From NCBI RefSeq assembly GCF_002795305.1, contig NZ_PGGC01000005.1:62001-126000 (forward strand): 64,000 nt of DNA. The letters run 5' to 3'. This DNA is from Aeromonas cavernicola. GTDB taxonomy: Bacteria > Pseudomonadota > Gammaproteobacteria > Enterobacterales > Aeromonadaceae. The notes beneath the pieces were generated by a model that was not told the DNA's origin, did no database searches, and saw only the letters and a list, made by a program, of their open reading frames with translations. The position numbers and the translations under genes were made by a program. This document shows positions 1 through 8,847 of the stretch, in pieces (position 1 is the stretch's first letter; each line of letters begins with the position of its first letter).

Positions 1-1
1 C

Positions 2-34
2 TCGTTGACTCTTGGTATTCAAGAGCTCAAGTAG
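2..34 (+). CDS. 3' end of an upstream gene (partial)
   Basis: Frame 2 reads ten codons (SLTLGIQELK) to a TAG at 32-34. A rho-independent terminator begins nine bases later, which is the usual arrangement for a gene end. The other forward frames either stop at once or run through the terminator, so this is the likeliest frame. The product cannot be identified from ten residues. Confidence 0.3.
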   Translation, partial: SLTLGIQELK

Positions 35-42
35 TCAATCAG

Positions 43-80
43 AAAAAGGATGGCCGCAGTCAGACGGGCCATCCTTTTTT
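43..80 (+). terminator. Rho-independent terminator
   Basis: A perfect 8-bp stem (GGATGGCC at 48-55 with GGCCATCC at 67-74) is extended by an A tract on the left and a six-T tract on the right. The flanking A and T tracts would let it act in both directions, closing the gene to the left and, less certainly, the acetyltransferase gene that ends at 131 on the minus strand. Confidence 0.85.
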
Positions 81-130
81 ATATCGTCAGTTCGACTAAT
101 GGGTTTCACCTGATCGGCTCGGACGCAATA

Positions 131-634
131 TTATTCTGCTACTTGGTCAAATAGCGGATGGTAAAGCACTTCTCCGGAGAGGTTTGCTAAGGAGCCTGGC
201 TGTAACTCCATGGCCATAAAACTGTCGGCCGGCACATCATAAATAGAGTGCAGACCAAAATCGCTCGCAGGACGAAAACCAAAACGACGGTAGTAAGTCG
301 GGTCACCCAGTACAACTACGGCGTGCCAGTCCATCTCTAATGCGGTATCGAGTGCTGCGCGGATCAGGCCAGAACCAATACCTTGGCCCTGCCAAGCAGG
401 GTGAACGGCCACAGGAGCAAGCCCGAGCCAAGGCCCTTCGACACCATTAATGGTGATGGGGCTTAACATCAGGTGCCCCATGAACTCGAACTCTTCTTCT
501 TCGAGCATGGTAACGACAGCCGCACCGCACTCACGTAACTGATTCACTAACGTTGCTTCATCGGTGCGGCCAAATGCGGCAGCGACTAACTCATAAACTG
601 GCAACATGTCACCGGGGCGTTCGGTTCTTAACAT
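131..634 (-). CDS. GNAT family N-acetyltransferase (YhbS-like)
   Basis: This 167-residue protein has the GNAT fold signature. A beta-strand with VAVHPAW is followed by the acetyl-CoA pyrophosphate loop QGQGIGSGLI (about residues 82-91), then a region with GDPTYYRRFGF, which is typical of the YhbS subgroup. It should transfer an acetyl group from acetyl-CoA to an amine, but the acceptor is unknown. The ATG start has an AGGAG ribosome site 9 bases upstream. It is transcribed away from a gene-free stretch and toward the terminator at 43-80. The family call is secure, the substrate is not. Confidence 0.85.
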   Translation of the reverse strand: MLRTERPGDMLPVYELVAAAFGRTDEATLVNQLRECGAAVVTMLEEEEFEFMGHLMLSPITINGVEGPWLGLAPVAVHPAWQGQGIGSGLIRAALDTALEMDWHAVVVLGDPTYYRRFGFRPASDFGLHSIYDVPADSFMAMELQPGSLANLSGEVLYHPLFDQVAE

Positions 635-944
635 ACAACGTGACTCCTGAGGACCGCAGAGTGGTCATTATTTCACAACATCGCCGCCAGCTGAGCTTGT
701 TTGTTTAAAAATGAAGGGCCTCAATTGGATTGATTTTGCATGGCAGCGGCACAAGGCTATGAAGAGCTGTGTGATAGAGAGCGAATGGCAATGTTTTCAG
801 CGCCAAACGTTATGTTGAACAACCTGCGCTTGGGGACGATAACGAGAGCAGGTTCCTCGCCAGTAGGAGGAACCTATGAAGAACCTATAGGGGTGGGGGC
901 GTGTTATCACGTAACGAAATAGTAAGGCGGGTATGTGCCAGAGG
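635..944. other. Gene-free interval with a perfect hairpin
   Basis: No convincing gene lies between the start of the acetyltransferase gene and the end of pdxH. A small open frame at 740-922 has no ribosome site and no recognisable family. The only structure seen is an 8-bp perfect inverted repeat, GGTTCCTC (851-858) with GAGGAACC (867-874). It has no T tract, so it is not a clear terminator. The promoter of the acetyltransferase gene should lie near 640-720. Confidence 0.5.
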
Positions 945-1583
945 CTAAGGTGCTAGGCGTTCGATCTGCCAGTGATTCCCTTCACGTGTGTAGTAGAATC
1001 TGTCGTGCAAGCGATGCTCGCCGCCTTGCCAAAATTCGACCGTATCGATGACGACTCGATATCCGCCCCAGAAACTGGGTAAGGGCACTTCTCCATTAGC
1101 AAACTTCTGCTTAAGCTCAAGAAATTTAGCTTCTAGCACGCCCCGTGCAGAAATACGGGTGGACTGTTTAGAGACCCACGCAGCTATTTGACTATCTTTG
1201 GGGCGGCTATGGAAATATTTCAGCACTTCCAAGGCACTGATTTGCTCAACCTTGCCCGTTATATGCACTTGTCTATCTAGGGTATGCCACGGGAAAAGGA
1301 GGCTAATGCGAGGATTAGCGGCTAGTTGCTGTGCTTTGCGGCTAGCTAAGTTGGTATAGAACACCATTCCTTGTGCATCATAGTGTTTGAGCAGTACCGT
1401 ACGCTGCCAAGGTTGACCGTGGCTGTCTACGGTCGCCACCACCATGGCGGTAGGATCCGTTAATTTGGCTTCGCACGCTTGTGCCAGCCATTTCTCAAAC
1501 AGATCAAGAGGATTGGCAGGTAAGTCCGCTCGATGTAGACCACCTTGGGTATATTCACGGCGCAGATCAGCAACATCCATCAT
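945..1583 (-). CDS. pdxH: Pyridoxamine 5'-phosphate oxidase
   Basis: PdxH oxidises pyridoxamine or pyridoxine 5'-phosphate to pyridoxal 5'-phosphate with FMN, the last step of vitamin B6 synthesis and salvage in the cytosol. The 212-residue product matches the family length. It carries the family landmarks: N-terminal [38 protein letters not shown], the [15 protein letters not shown] block, and a C-terminal [14 protein letters not shown] followed by WQIERLAP. A longer open frame starts at 1673. The start at 1583 is preferred because AAGGA lies 8 bases upstream and the shorter protein begins where PdxH normally does. A second ATG follows immediately (1580). Confidence 0.95.
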   Translation of the reverse strand: MMDVADLRREYTQGGLHRADLPANPLDLFEKWLAQACEAKLTDPTAMVVATVDSHGQPWQRTVLLKHYDAQGMVFYTNLASRKAQQLAANPRISLLFPWHTLDRQVHITGKVEQISALEVLKYFHSRPKDSQIAAWVSKQSTRISARGVLEAKFLELKQKFANGEVPLPSFWGGYRVVIDTVEFWQGGEHRLHDRFYYTREGNHWQIERLAP

Positions 1584-1727
1584 CTTGATTTTCCTTAAAC
1601 AAATGATGGTGCGATGACCATCAAAACAGTGATGCAGGCATTGTGCGTTGCTCACATGCTGCTGACAAGCCATAACCCATGGCGCTTAACACATTCTCGC
1701 CTATTGTTTTTTTGGCCATAGCTCAGG

Positions 1728-2054
1728 TCATTTTGCCTTTGACATACAGTGTGCCAGCATCTGTCGATTGTACTCCTCTGCATATGCAGCAAGTCGTTCG
1801 AACTCAGCCTGCTGATCAGGCTCAATCACATCACCAAACCCCATTAAATAACGTTCGCCGCAGCGTGCTCTGGCGCTTGCCTCTTCCTCGTCGGTAACCC
1901 CAGGGGCTAAACCGCCTCTCCCTCCCCGTATAATCAGCCGATAATCTTGCGCGCTCAGACTGCGTTCAACCGCCGCCAGAGGTTCCAATGCGGCTACGCT
2001 ACCTGCTGAGCAAAGCAGTATCGCACCGGCTAACGTCCATAACACCTTGGCCAT
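1728..2054 (-). CDS. Small secreted protein of unknown function
   Basis: The 108 residues begin with a clear signal peptide (MAKVLWTLAGAILLCSAGSVAA, likely cut near AALEP). The mature part is short and acidic with two cysteines (ARARCGERY and LAHCMSK) that could form a disulphide. Its start overlaps the last 25 bases of the upstream metalloprotease gene on the same strand, so the two are probably translationally coupled. It could be an accessory or inhibitor protein of the protease, but that is only context. I do not recognise the family. Confidence 0.65.
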   Translation of the reverse strand: MAKVLWTLAGAILLCSAGSVAALEPLAAVERSLSAQDYRLIIRGGRGGLAPGVTDEEEASARARCGERYLMGFGDVIEPDQQAEFERLAAYAEEYNRQMLAHCMSKAK

Positions 2055-4015
2055 AATCTGATCCCCCCTAACATGAGCAATACATAAAGACCTAATGATC
2101 CCCCGCCACTGCTACCGCTACTACTGAGATTACTCGTGTTGCCACCAGTGGCGACTGGGGTGTCTGGCGCTGGGTCTGCAGCCATCTGATTTACCCCATT
2201 AATAGCAAAGAAAATATTATTACTACAGGTCAGCCGCAGCCTAGCTGAGCTAAGCAATGAGGCAGGCATTAACACGGTTGCTGCGCCATTGTTGGGCAAG
2301 CCTTGTGCTAAATCAGCCCAAGTAAGGCCACCATCTTGGGTTAATGCTAAATCGACCGAGGTGCAATTGATCGGGGGCTGATCGGTATTGGCCACATTCC
2401 AGGTGACGGTTTGATTGCTCCCCGCCACCATACTGCCCACGGAGGGGGTAGTAATAGCAAATGCAGTACCGGTATTCACTACCCGGACGACCATCTCGTC
2501 ACCGCTAACGCCGCCCTGTCCATCTCGGACGGTCAAGCGAAAATTCAGGTCACGGTTGGTGGTGGGCCAGGCCTCCCCGCTGGCTAAGGTTCCTGCAAAT
2601 AACGAACTCATTGCCGGTAAGGTGCGAGTAGGATTAACCGTTGGGGTCACAAAGCGAAATAAGGGACGAGTCCCATCATCGATCATGGTGACGGCACTCC
2701 CTGAGGCCTCACCAAGATCCAGCTGCTCCCATGTGTAGGTCAATGTATTGCCATCAAGATCTAAGGCTCGGCCTGCATTGAGTGTAAAGGCCGTATTCGC
2801 TGGGATCACCCAATCCGGCCCTGCATCGACAACAGGCGCATTGTTGGTGCTCGGCAGTGTGGTGCCACAGGAGGGGAGCGAGGCCATCAGCGTGCGCATC
2901 TGCTCGATAGATTTACTGTGGAAGAAGGGGGTGCTACTGCTTTGCAAATTCTCACTACCACAGAGGCCACTGTACCCCATGATGGTCGAGCCGCTACCAG
3001 GCTCCCAAGCCGAGTTGGTCCTACGTCCAGTTGCACATGCTTGAGCGGTGCCGTTAAAGGTGTGGTCAGCGCCTAATTGATGGCCCAGTTCATGGGCGAC
3101 ATAGTCGATATAAAATCCATCCCCACTGGGATTAAATGCCCCTGTCATACCGCGAGAGCGATGTGTCGGATGACAGAGGGATCTCATGGTCGCCAGTCCG
3201 CCACCAGAGGTTGTGAGAACATGCCCCAGATCAAATTCACTGGTCAGCAATAATGCCTGTTGTTGCTGATTAATTGAGATATCTTGCGTTGAATTAGTGA
3301 AGGGGTCGGTTGCGGGATCCGTAAAAATGACCTTGTCATTGTCTGCGACCAACTGAAATTCGACACCAACATCTCGTCGGTACACTTCGTTAACGCGATT
3401 GAGTAAGGTGGCTATTGCGGATAAAGCAGCAACCTTGGTGCCACCGTGATATTGGGTATATTCGCCTGTGGCAGAGATGGCAATGGCATAGCGCTTACGC
3501 AGATTGCCTTCGACCAGTACGCCGCGTTGCTCATCTTGGGAAAACGTCTCCGCTGCCTCATCAGCTTCTTGCCGTCTTAACACATTTTTTTGTGCGTACA
3601 CTGCATACGCAAGACCATCTGGCAGTGGATCGATGTAGAAGGTCTGCCCCTGATGCATGAACATACCGTGAAACCCTTGCTCTGTGATATCGAATCGACC
3701 CGTGTCGCTGGCCAGTTTCGTCGAGGTGCCGCTGTAGGTTTTAATGGAGGGATAACGTAGTGCCAACGCGCTAGCAAGTACTTGATTGGGGTGAATGTAG
3801 TATTCAACTACGCTGCCATCAGGCAATGGCAACGTGAGTTTATCGGCTAAGCCATCGTCCTCAAACGGCGTGTCCGGGGTAACCACCGTCACTTTCGTCG
3901 CACGTAAGTCAAATGCCTGACGAGCATGCTCACCGCTCTCTTGAAAAGACCAGCGAGGTGCTGCCATGGCTGGGATAGATAACGCGATAGCGATCACTGC
4001 GACCCTGTATTTCAT
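2030..4015 (-). CDS. Secreted reprolysin-like zinc metalloprotease with GlyGly-CTERM tail (copy 1)
   Basis: This 661-residue protein has a signal peptide (MKYRVAVIAIALSIPAMAA) and a propeptide-like region of about 180 residues. The metzincin catalytic domain contains HELGHQLGADH (zinc ligands H308, H312, H318; base E309) and a Met-turn near STIMGYSGLCG. A PKD/Ig-like region starts at NNAPVVDAGPDW. The C-terminus is a glycine-rich SSGGGSLG, a hydrophobic stretch LYVLLMLGG and arginines, the layout of GlyGly-CTERM sorting signals processed by rhombosortase in Vibrio, Shewanella and Aeromonas. Start 4015 is preferred over 4045 because AAGGAGG lies four bases upstream and the signal peptide begins there. 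A paralogue lies at 4678-6717. The substrate is unknown. Confidence 0.88.
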   Translation of the reverse strand: MKYRVAVIAIALSIPAMAAPRWSFQESGEHARQAFDLRATKVTVVTPDTPFEDDGLADKLTLPLPDGSVVEYYIHPNQVLASALALRYPSIKTYSGTSTKLASDTGRFDITEQGFHGMFMHQGQTFYIDPLPDGLAYAVYAQKNVLRRQEADEAAETFSQDEQRGVLVEGNLRKRYAIAISATGEYTQYHGGTKVAALSAIATLLNRVNEVYRRDVGVEFQLVADNDKVIFTDPATDPFTNSTQDISINQQQQALLLTSEFDLGHVLTTSGGGLATMRSLCHPTHRSRGMTGAFNPSGDGFYIDYVAHELGHQLGADHTFNGTAQACATGRRTNSAWEPGSGSTIMGYSGLCGSENLQSSSTPFFHSKSIEQMRTLMASLPSCGTTLPSTNNAPVVDAGPDWVIPANTAFTLNAGRALDLDGNTLTYTWEQLDLGEASGSAVTMIDDGTRPLFRFVTPTVNPTRTLPAMSSLFAGTLASGEAWPTTNRDLNFRLTVRDGQGGVSGDEMVVRVVNTGTAFAITTPSVGSMVAGSNQTVTWNVANTDQPPINCTSVDLALTQDGGLTWADLAQGLPNNGAATVLMPASLLSSARLRLTCSNNIFFAINGVNQMAADPAPDTPVATGGNTSNLSSSGSSGGGSLGLYVLLMLGGIRLWPRCYGR

Positions 4016-4349
4016 AGCGCCTCCTTGCCCTATGGTAGTGATCATCAGTATGGTGCAGCCGTTGTGGTTGAGCGTGGTTATTGGCAGTAAATGCCAAAGC
4101 GCTAACCCCAGTTATGACTCTGCGGGCTATCGGTGCTGCTGGCTCTGTGGTGTTTGTATAAAAAACGGATGCTCTTGGAAGGCATTCTGGATAGGGATAT
4201 CGACGTTTATGCTGCTGATGAGGGCGAGGTATGATTGCGTGGCACACCAAACGCCTGAGCATGACGTGGCGCTTTGGTTGATAAGGTGGGCCTGCTGAGG
4301 GGGAGACCATGACCACGGCCCCAGTAGGGCGCGGTGGTCATGGTAGTGC
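4016..4349. other. Gene-free interval with a strong hairpin
   Basis: Several open frames cross this stretch on both strands, but none has a family signature or a ribosome site. Next to the end of the DUF3297 gene lies an 11-bp perfect inverted repeat, ACCATGACCAC (4306-4316) with GTGGTCATGGT (4334-4344). It is placed where a minus-strand terminator would be but lacks a T tract. The promoter for metalloprotease copy 1 should lie at about 4020-4150. Confidence 0.5.
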
Positions 4350-4592
4350 TTAGGCGTAGAACGCTTCTACTGTGCCTTTGATGGTGATGAGCATAGGCTG
4401 ACCATAGCGATCTTTGGCCTTGGGGGAGGGAATTTTTACCCAACCTTCGCTGATGCAGTACTCCTCGACATTGGTACGTTCTTTACCATTGACGCGAATA
4501 CCGATCTGATACTCAAAGCACTCCGCGACATAGTGGGGGCTGCGAGGATTAGCTGCCAGACGGTCGGGCAGGGTGGGTTTGTTGTCGCTCAT
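4350..4592 (-). CDS. DUF3297 family protein
   Basis: This compact 80-residue protein has the features of the DUF3297 family: an N-terminal TLPDRLAANPRSPHY, a central RVNGKERTNVEEYCISEGW and a C-terminal TIKGTVEAFY. The family is widespread in proteobacteria and has no assigned function that I know of. There is no signal peptide or membrane segment, so it should be cytosolic. It lies between two paralogous metalloprotease genes on the same strand, but it has its own intergenic regions and need not be related to them. Confidence 0.85.
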   Translation of the reverse strand: MSDNKPTLPDRLAANPRSPHYVAECFEYQIGIRVNGKERTNVEEYCISEGWVKIPSPKAKDRYGQPMLITIKGTVEAFYA

Positions 4593-4620
4593 GATGACTA
4601 CCTGTTATCGATATAAAGTG

Positions 4621-4640
4621 GGCCATTGTAGACAATGGCC
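4621..4640. repeat. 20-bp palindrome upstream of the DUF3297 gene
   Basis: GGCCATTGT and ACAATGGCC form perfect 9-bp arms around the two bases AG. The short spacer suits a dimeric regulator's operator better than an RNA hairpin. It sits 29-48 bases upstream of the DUF3297 start and 38 bases beyond the end of metalloprotease copy 2, so it could serve as an operator for the first or part of a terminator for the second. Confidence 0.4.
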
Positions 4641-4677
4641 CTGCTTGGCTCAAGACAGCCTTATTGTCAGTATTGCG

Positions 4678-6717
4678 CTACGCGAGATAGCTCCATGAGC
4701 GGGGATGAGGCTCTTTGCGACGTAGGGTTGCACCTAGCATCAATAACAATGAAAACCAACCCAGAGTCCCACCGCCGCTGCCACCATTTTCATTCCCAAC
4801 ATTATCTTCTTCTTCTTTGTCATCAATCTCACCCTTGCCAACGGTCAGTGCCAGAGGTGCGGTGATGGCAAAAAAAATGTTGTCACTGCAGGCAATTTTA
4901 AGGCGTACCAAGGGGGAAATTTCAGCAGGGAGTAAGACTTTTGCACTGCCGTTATTTGGGATGTTGCCGGCCAGGGGCAGCCAACTTGCGCCTTCATCAC
5001 GAGTGAGGCTTATGTCGACGGAAGTGCAGTTGATCGGGTTTTGATCACTCCCTCCTACGTTCCATGTCACCTTGTTATTTTTCCCACTGACCAATGCATT
5101 ACCTTGTGGCAGGTTGATATAAAAACGAGCACTACTCACGACCTGCACGGTCATCTCATCGGTGCCAATTCCCCCCTGATTATCACGGGCCGTGAGGCGA
5201 AAATGCATCGTCCGTTCTTGTTCTGGCCAGGTTTCGCCTTTGGCGAGCTTGCCGGTGAGTAGCGACGCTAAAGCGGGTAAGGTTCGCTGCGGTAGGGATG
5301 TGGGAGGGAGAAAGCGAAATAGTGGCCGAGAACCATCGTCAAGGGCAAGAGACTCTTGTGTGGAGGCTTCGCCTAAGTCCACTTGCTCCCAACTATAGAA
5401 CAGTGGATCGCCATCGGGGTCACTGCCGTCGCCGCGTAAGGTGAACGGAGTGGCTGCGGGGATCGCATAATCACCCCCAGCATTCACCAGTGGTGCTCGG
5501 TTGTTGATCTCTAGTGAGGAGCCATTGGCAGGGAATAAGGCAAGATGTGCTTTGATTTGGTCGATGGACTTACTGTGAAAAAACGGATCACTTTGACCCT
5601 GTATGTCTTCCGTACCACATAATCCGGCATAGCCCATAATGGTGCTACCACTGCCGGGCTCCCAAGCTTGGCGCGCGCTGCGGCTGCCAATACCACAGTT
5701 GCCGGTGGTGCCATTAAAGGTATGCTCTGCGCCAAACTGGTGGCCTACTTCGTGAGCAACGTAATCAATAAAGAAGGCGTCCCCTGTTGGATTGAGGGCG
5801 CCAGTCATCCCCTTGGAACGATGGACTGTTCCTAAAGCGCCCAATACAGCTAAGCCGCCCCCTTTGGTGGCCAACACGTGTCCAAGATCGTAATCCCCCA
5901 ATACCTTGGCGTTGTGCGCTGCAGCTTGTACAGATGAATTGAGGTTCATGTCCTTTGAGCTGTTGGTAAACGGGTCGTTTTGCGGATCGGTATAAATCAA
6001 GGCGTCATTACCGCTTGCAAGCCTCAACTCCACGCCTAAGTCGCGCCGATAAACCTGGTTCACTCGGTTGAGCAGGGTGGTGATGGCATTAAGGGCTTTC
6101 TCTTTTGTGCCACCAAAAAACTGGGTGTATTCACCCGTCGTGGAGATCGCTATGGTATAGGTTTTTAATAGTTCGCCTCGGTTGAGCACTTGCGGATCAT
6201 CGGCGTTTTTAGGCATAACCTTTTGCGCTGCGGCTAGCAAGGTATCAGGACTCTCTTCAAGCCGACTGCGTGAATCTTGTTGGTAGTAAGCGGCGTAGCG
6301 GCCGTCACCTAGGGCGTCGAGGTAAACGAGGCGCCCCTCATGCACAAATAAACCATGAAAGCCGTTTGGCCCGATATCAAATCGCCCCTCTTCTGCGGGA
6401 TTGTCTGCTCGACGCCCTTTGAAGGTGAGCAATGAAGGATAGCGATTAGTTAGGTCATCTGGCAGTAACGTATAAGGTTCCAGCCTGTAAGTGACATAGC
6501 CACCATCTGGCAACGGCAGAATGACAGAATTCATTCCGTCATAAAGTTGCTGCAAATAGCCATCGTCCGCATTTAACAAATGATAGGCTCGTGCCCTAAT
6601 TTCCCCTTGTGCTTGCTCACTTCCCTTTGCTGCCAAGGTTTGCCACGGTTCAGCCCACAGCGCAGTAGATACCAGCATACTCGCGCTTACTAAACACCCG
6701 CCGATGATGTATTTCAT
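4678..6717 (-). CDS. Secreted reprolysin-like zinc metalloprotease with GlyGly-CTERM tail (copy 2)
   Basis: This 679-residue paralogue of the protease at 2030-4015 has the same order of parts: a signal peptide (MKYIIGGCLVSASMLVSTALWA), a propeptide with GFHGLFVHEGR, and a catalytic motif HEVGHQFGAEH (H322, E323, H326, H332) with a Met-turn STIMGYAGLCG. A PKD-like domain begins at NNRAPLVNAGGDY. Near the end come an acidic linker, then GGSGGGTLG, a hydrophobic stretch and a basic LRRKE, as in GlyGly-CTERM signals. The tail continues about 11 residues past the basic cluster, slightly longer than usual. An AGGGAG ribosome site precedes the ATG. It is presumably exported, C-terminally processed and cell-surface or secreted. 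Confidence 0.88.
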   Translation of the reverse strand: MKYIIGGCLVSASMLVSTALWAEPWQTLAAKGSEQAQGEIRARAYHLLNADDGYLQQLYDGMNSVILPLPDGGYVTYRLEPYTLLPDDLTNRYPSLLTFKGRRADNPAEEGRFDIGPNGFHGLFVHEGRLVYLDALGDGRYAAYYQQDSRSRLEESPDTLLAAAQKVMPKNADDPQVLNRGELLKTYTIAISTTGEYTQFFGGTKEKALNAITTLLNRVNQVYRRDLGVELRLASGNDALIYTDPQNDPFTNSSKDMNLNSSVQAAAHNAKVLGDYDLGHVLATKGGGLAVLGALGTVHRSKGMTGALNPTGDAFFIDYVAHEVGHQFGAEHTFNGTTGNCGIGSRSARQAWEPGSGSTIMGYAGLCGTEDIQGQSDPFFHSKSIDQIKAHLALFPANGSSLEINNRAPLVNAGGDYAIPAATPFTLRGDGSDPDGDPLFYSWEQVDLGEASTQESLALDDGSRPLFRFLPPTSLPQRTLPALASLLTGKLAKGETWPEQERTMHFRLTARDNQGGIGTDEMTVQVVSSARFYINLPQGNALVSGKNNKVTWNVGGSDQNPINCTSVDISLTRDEGASWLPLAGNIPNNGSAKVLLPAEISPLVRLKIACSDNIFFAITAPLALTVGKGEIDDKEEEDNVGNENGGSGGGTLGWFSLLLMLGATLRRKEPHPRSWSYLA

Positions 6718-6898
6718 ACTAACGAGTCTCCCTTTAGTTAGTAAGTTACCTATCGGGTCAAGTAGGAATTTACTTAAATGTTATTAACGCCCGTTATCTA
6801 CGTGGCGGGGCTCATTCCTGCATTTATAAGTAGCAGCATTGCATCTGCTCTGGCCTGTCCCTATGATTGGCCGGATTTCATGGTTCAAGGTTAATCTC

Positions 6899-8110
6899 AT
6901 GCTCAAATCCCCACTGTTACCCCGCTCCGGGGATCTGGTCGTCGCCATTGTTGACGATGTTCTGGCGCAAGGCCTCACCCTTGATCGTGCCTACGCTCGC
7001 CATTTTTCTGGCATTGAGCTCAAGCCACAAGAACAGGCAAGGATTGCCTTGGTTACCGGAGACCTGCTGCGGCGCCTTAGTCTCTATTGTTTTCTGACCG
7101 GTATTCAGGTGCGGCAGGCCGAAAAAAATGTCTGGCCGTTGCTCCACAGTTGGCACGCGTTTCACAAAATTGCTCAGCCAAACCACCCCACGTTGGATCG
7201 TTTTAATGAAGAGGCATTTCGCCGTCGTCTGACCGAGGCGAAGAAAAACCCTGTGCTGATGGATGGCTGCCCTAGTTGGCTGGAGAAAATAGGACAAGCG
7301 CAGTTAGGGGAGGCTTGGCCTGCCGAGCGTGCCGCATTGGCGTGGATGCCTAAGCGTTATTTACGAGTAAATAGCCTCAAATGCAGTAAGTCTGAACTTC
7401 AAGCCGCGTTGGCCAAAGAGCAGGTCAATACGACGACGGTCGATGAGGTCGATTCAGCCCTCCAGGTCATCTCTGATGCTGCCTTATTTCGCACTAAGGC
7501 CTTTGCTGATGGTTGGTTCGAGCAGCAAGATGCAGGCTCTCAACTTGTTGCCGCAGCATTAGATGTCAGCCCTGGAATGCGGGTGATCGACGCCTGTGCC
7601 GGAGCGGGGGGAAAGACCCTGCATCTGGCAGCCCTGATGCAGGGTAAGGGGCGGCTGCTGGCAATGGATGTTGAAGAGTGGAAGCTGGAAAACCTTAAGC
7701 AGCGGGCGCGTCGTGCTGGAGCGCACAACATCGAAACGCGAGTTATTACCAGCAGTAAAACGGTTAAGCGCCTCAAAGAGAGTGCCGATCGCGTGTTACT
7801 GGATGTGCCTTGCTCAGGATTGGGGGTCCTCAAAAGAAACCCTGACGCAAAGTGGCGCGATACGGCAGAGCGTCTGCCAGTGTTAGTCGCATTGCAAGAG
7901 GAGATCCTGCAGCGCTATAGCCAGATGGTTAAGGTGGGAGGATTGCTGGTCTATGCAACCTGCTCCATTCTGCCGGAGGAAAATCGGCAACAGGTGGATA
8001 AATTTCTAGCTGGTAACGCCAATTTCCGGCTGCGAGATGATCACAGTGTCAGCCCTGCTGCGACCGGTTTTGATGGTTTTTATATGGCTCGTTTGGAGCG
8101 AATAGCCTAA
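6899..8110 (+). CDS. RsmB/NOP family RNA m5C methyltransferase
   Basis: This S-adenosylmethionine-dependent enzyme of the RsmB/NOP/Sun family places a methyl group on C5 of a cytosine in rRNA or tRNA. The 403 residues comprise an N-terminal RNA-binding-like helical region and a Rossmann methyltransferase domain with the SAM loop DACAGAGGKT. The two catalytic cysteines are in DVPCSG (C305) and ATCSI (C355), spaced 50 residues as in RsmB. The start at 6899 has AAGG 9 bases upstream. An in-frame ATG at 6839 lacks a ribosome site and would add an unlikely tail. The gene is not in the usual rsmB context (def-fmt), so it may be a paralogue with another target cytosine. Confidence 0.88.
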   Translation: MLKSPLLPRSGDLVVAIVDDVLAQGLTLDRAYARHFSGIELKPQEQARIALVTGDLLRRLSLYCFLTGIQVRQAEKNVWPLLHSWHAFHKIAQPNHPTLDRFNEEAFRRRLTEAKKNPVLMDGCPSWLEKIGQAQLGEAWPAERAALAWMPKRYLRVNSLKCSKSELQAALAKEQVNTTTVDEVDSALQVISDAALFRTKAFADGWFEQQDAGSQLVAAALDVSPGMRVIDACAGAGGKTLHLAALMQGKGRLLAMDVEEWKLENLKQRARRAGAHNIETRVITSSKTVKRLKESADRVLLDVPCSGLGVLKRNPDAKWRDTAERLPVLVALQEEILQRYSQMVKVGGLLVYATCSILPEENRQQVDKFLAGNANFRLRDDHSVSPAATGFDGFYMARLERIA

Positions 8111-8455
8111 CTCTGAGGGGGAAGGCTCACCTTTGATGGGCGTTAACGCGAATAATCTGAGCGGGTATTGGCTGCTCAGATAGCCGTTGATGTTATGCAA
8201 ATGGGGCTGGCCGATAGTCATTTATCAAGGCGTTATCAGCTATTTACTGTCTGACAGGGTTATCTGCGCCCTCTTCTTAAGGCGCTCTGACCACCACCAT
8301 ATTGGCTGAGGGTGACCCAGTGATCGCTAAGAAGAGAATTAAGATGCCCCAGCGTCGCCATTTAGTTGCTGATTGGTCAATGGTTTTTACTTACGGGAAA
8401 GGAGTCGGTATGATTTCACGAGCCAAAAAGAATAGATGGATGATGTGAACTCGAT
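8111..8455. promoter_or_regulatory. Gap before bamE with a possible 12-codon leader peptide
   Basis: No full gene is seen. A short frame at 8410-8448 (ATG to TGA, MISRAKKNRWMM) has an excellent ribosome site (GGAAAGGAG, 8397-8404) and ends 7 bases before the bamE ATG, while bamE itself has only a weak site. This layout could couple bamE translation to the leader. The rest of the gap contains no clear promoter that I can assign. Confidence 0.3.
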
Positions 8456-8794
8456 ATGCGGATGAAACACCTGATTGCCGCGGCACTGACCGCCATTACT
8501 CTCTCCGGTTGCAGCTTGGTTTATCGCATCGATATTCCACAAGGCAACTATGTCGAACAAAAGCAGATCAATAAATTGCGTCAAGGCATGACCCGTGAGC
8601 AGGTCAGCTACGTGCTGGGTTCCCCCATGCTTCGTGACACATTTGATACCGATAGCTGGTACTACCTATATGAATTCCAGCCCGGTAAGGGAGACAAGGA
8701 GCGTAAAGAGCTGACCGTCAATTTTGTTAACGATAAGTTGAGTTCGGTCACCGGGGATTTCCCACTCCCTGCCGCATTCACCACCCCGCTCTAA
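8456..8794 (+). CDS. bamE: Outer membrane protein assembly factor BamE (SmpA/OmlA lipoprotein)
   Basis: BamE is a small lipoprotein of the BAM complex that folds beta-barrel proteins into the outer membrane. The 112 residues show a lipoprotein signal with lipobox LSGC (C19). The family core follows: YVEQKQINKLRQGMTREQVSYVLGSPMLRD, then DSWYYLYEFQPG and a C-terminal beta-strand LTVNFVNDKL. The start at MRMKHL aligns with MRCKTL of the E. coli protein. A 12-codon frame directly upstream may be translated. The neighbouring genes are not BAM-related, so bamE appears to be a single-gene transcript closed by the hairpin at 8848. Confidence 0.95.
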   Translation: MRMKHLIAAALTAITLSGCSLVYRIDIPQGNYVEQKQINKLRQGMTREQVSYVLGSPMLRDTFDTDSWYYLYEFQPGKGDKERKELTVNFVNDKLSSVTGDFPLPAAFTTPL

Positions 8795-8847
8795 CCTTGT
8801 TGGTGGCAGGCTCGTTAAGGGCCTGTCGCCTCCCTGCTTGCTGTAGG

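Noticed and set aside
740-922. 60-codon open frame upstream of the acetyltransferase gene
   Set aside because: No ribosome site, no recognisable family and unusual composition.
3930-4316. Overlapping open frames in the gap beside metalloprotease copy 1
   Set aside because: They lie on both strands, overlap each other and lack start signals.
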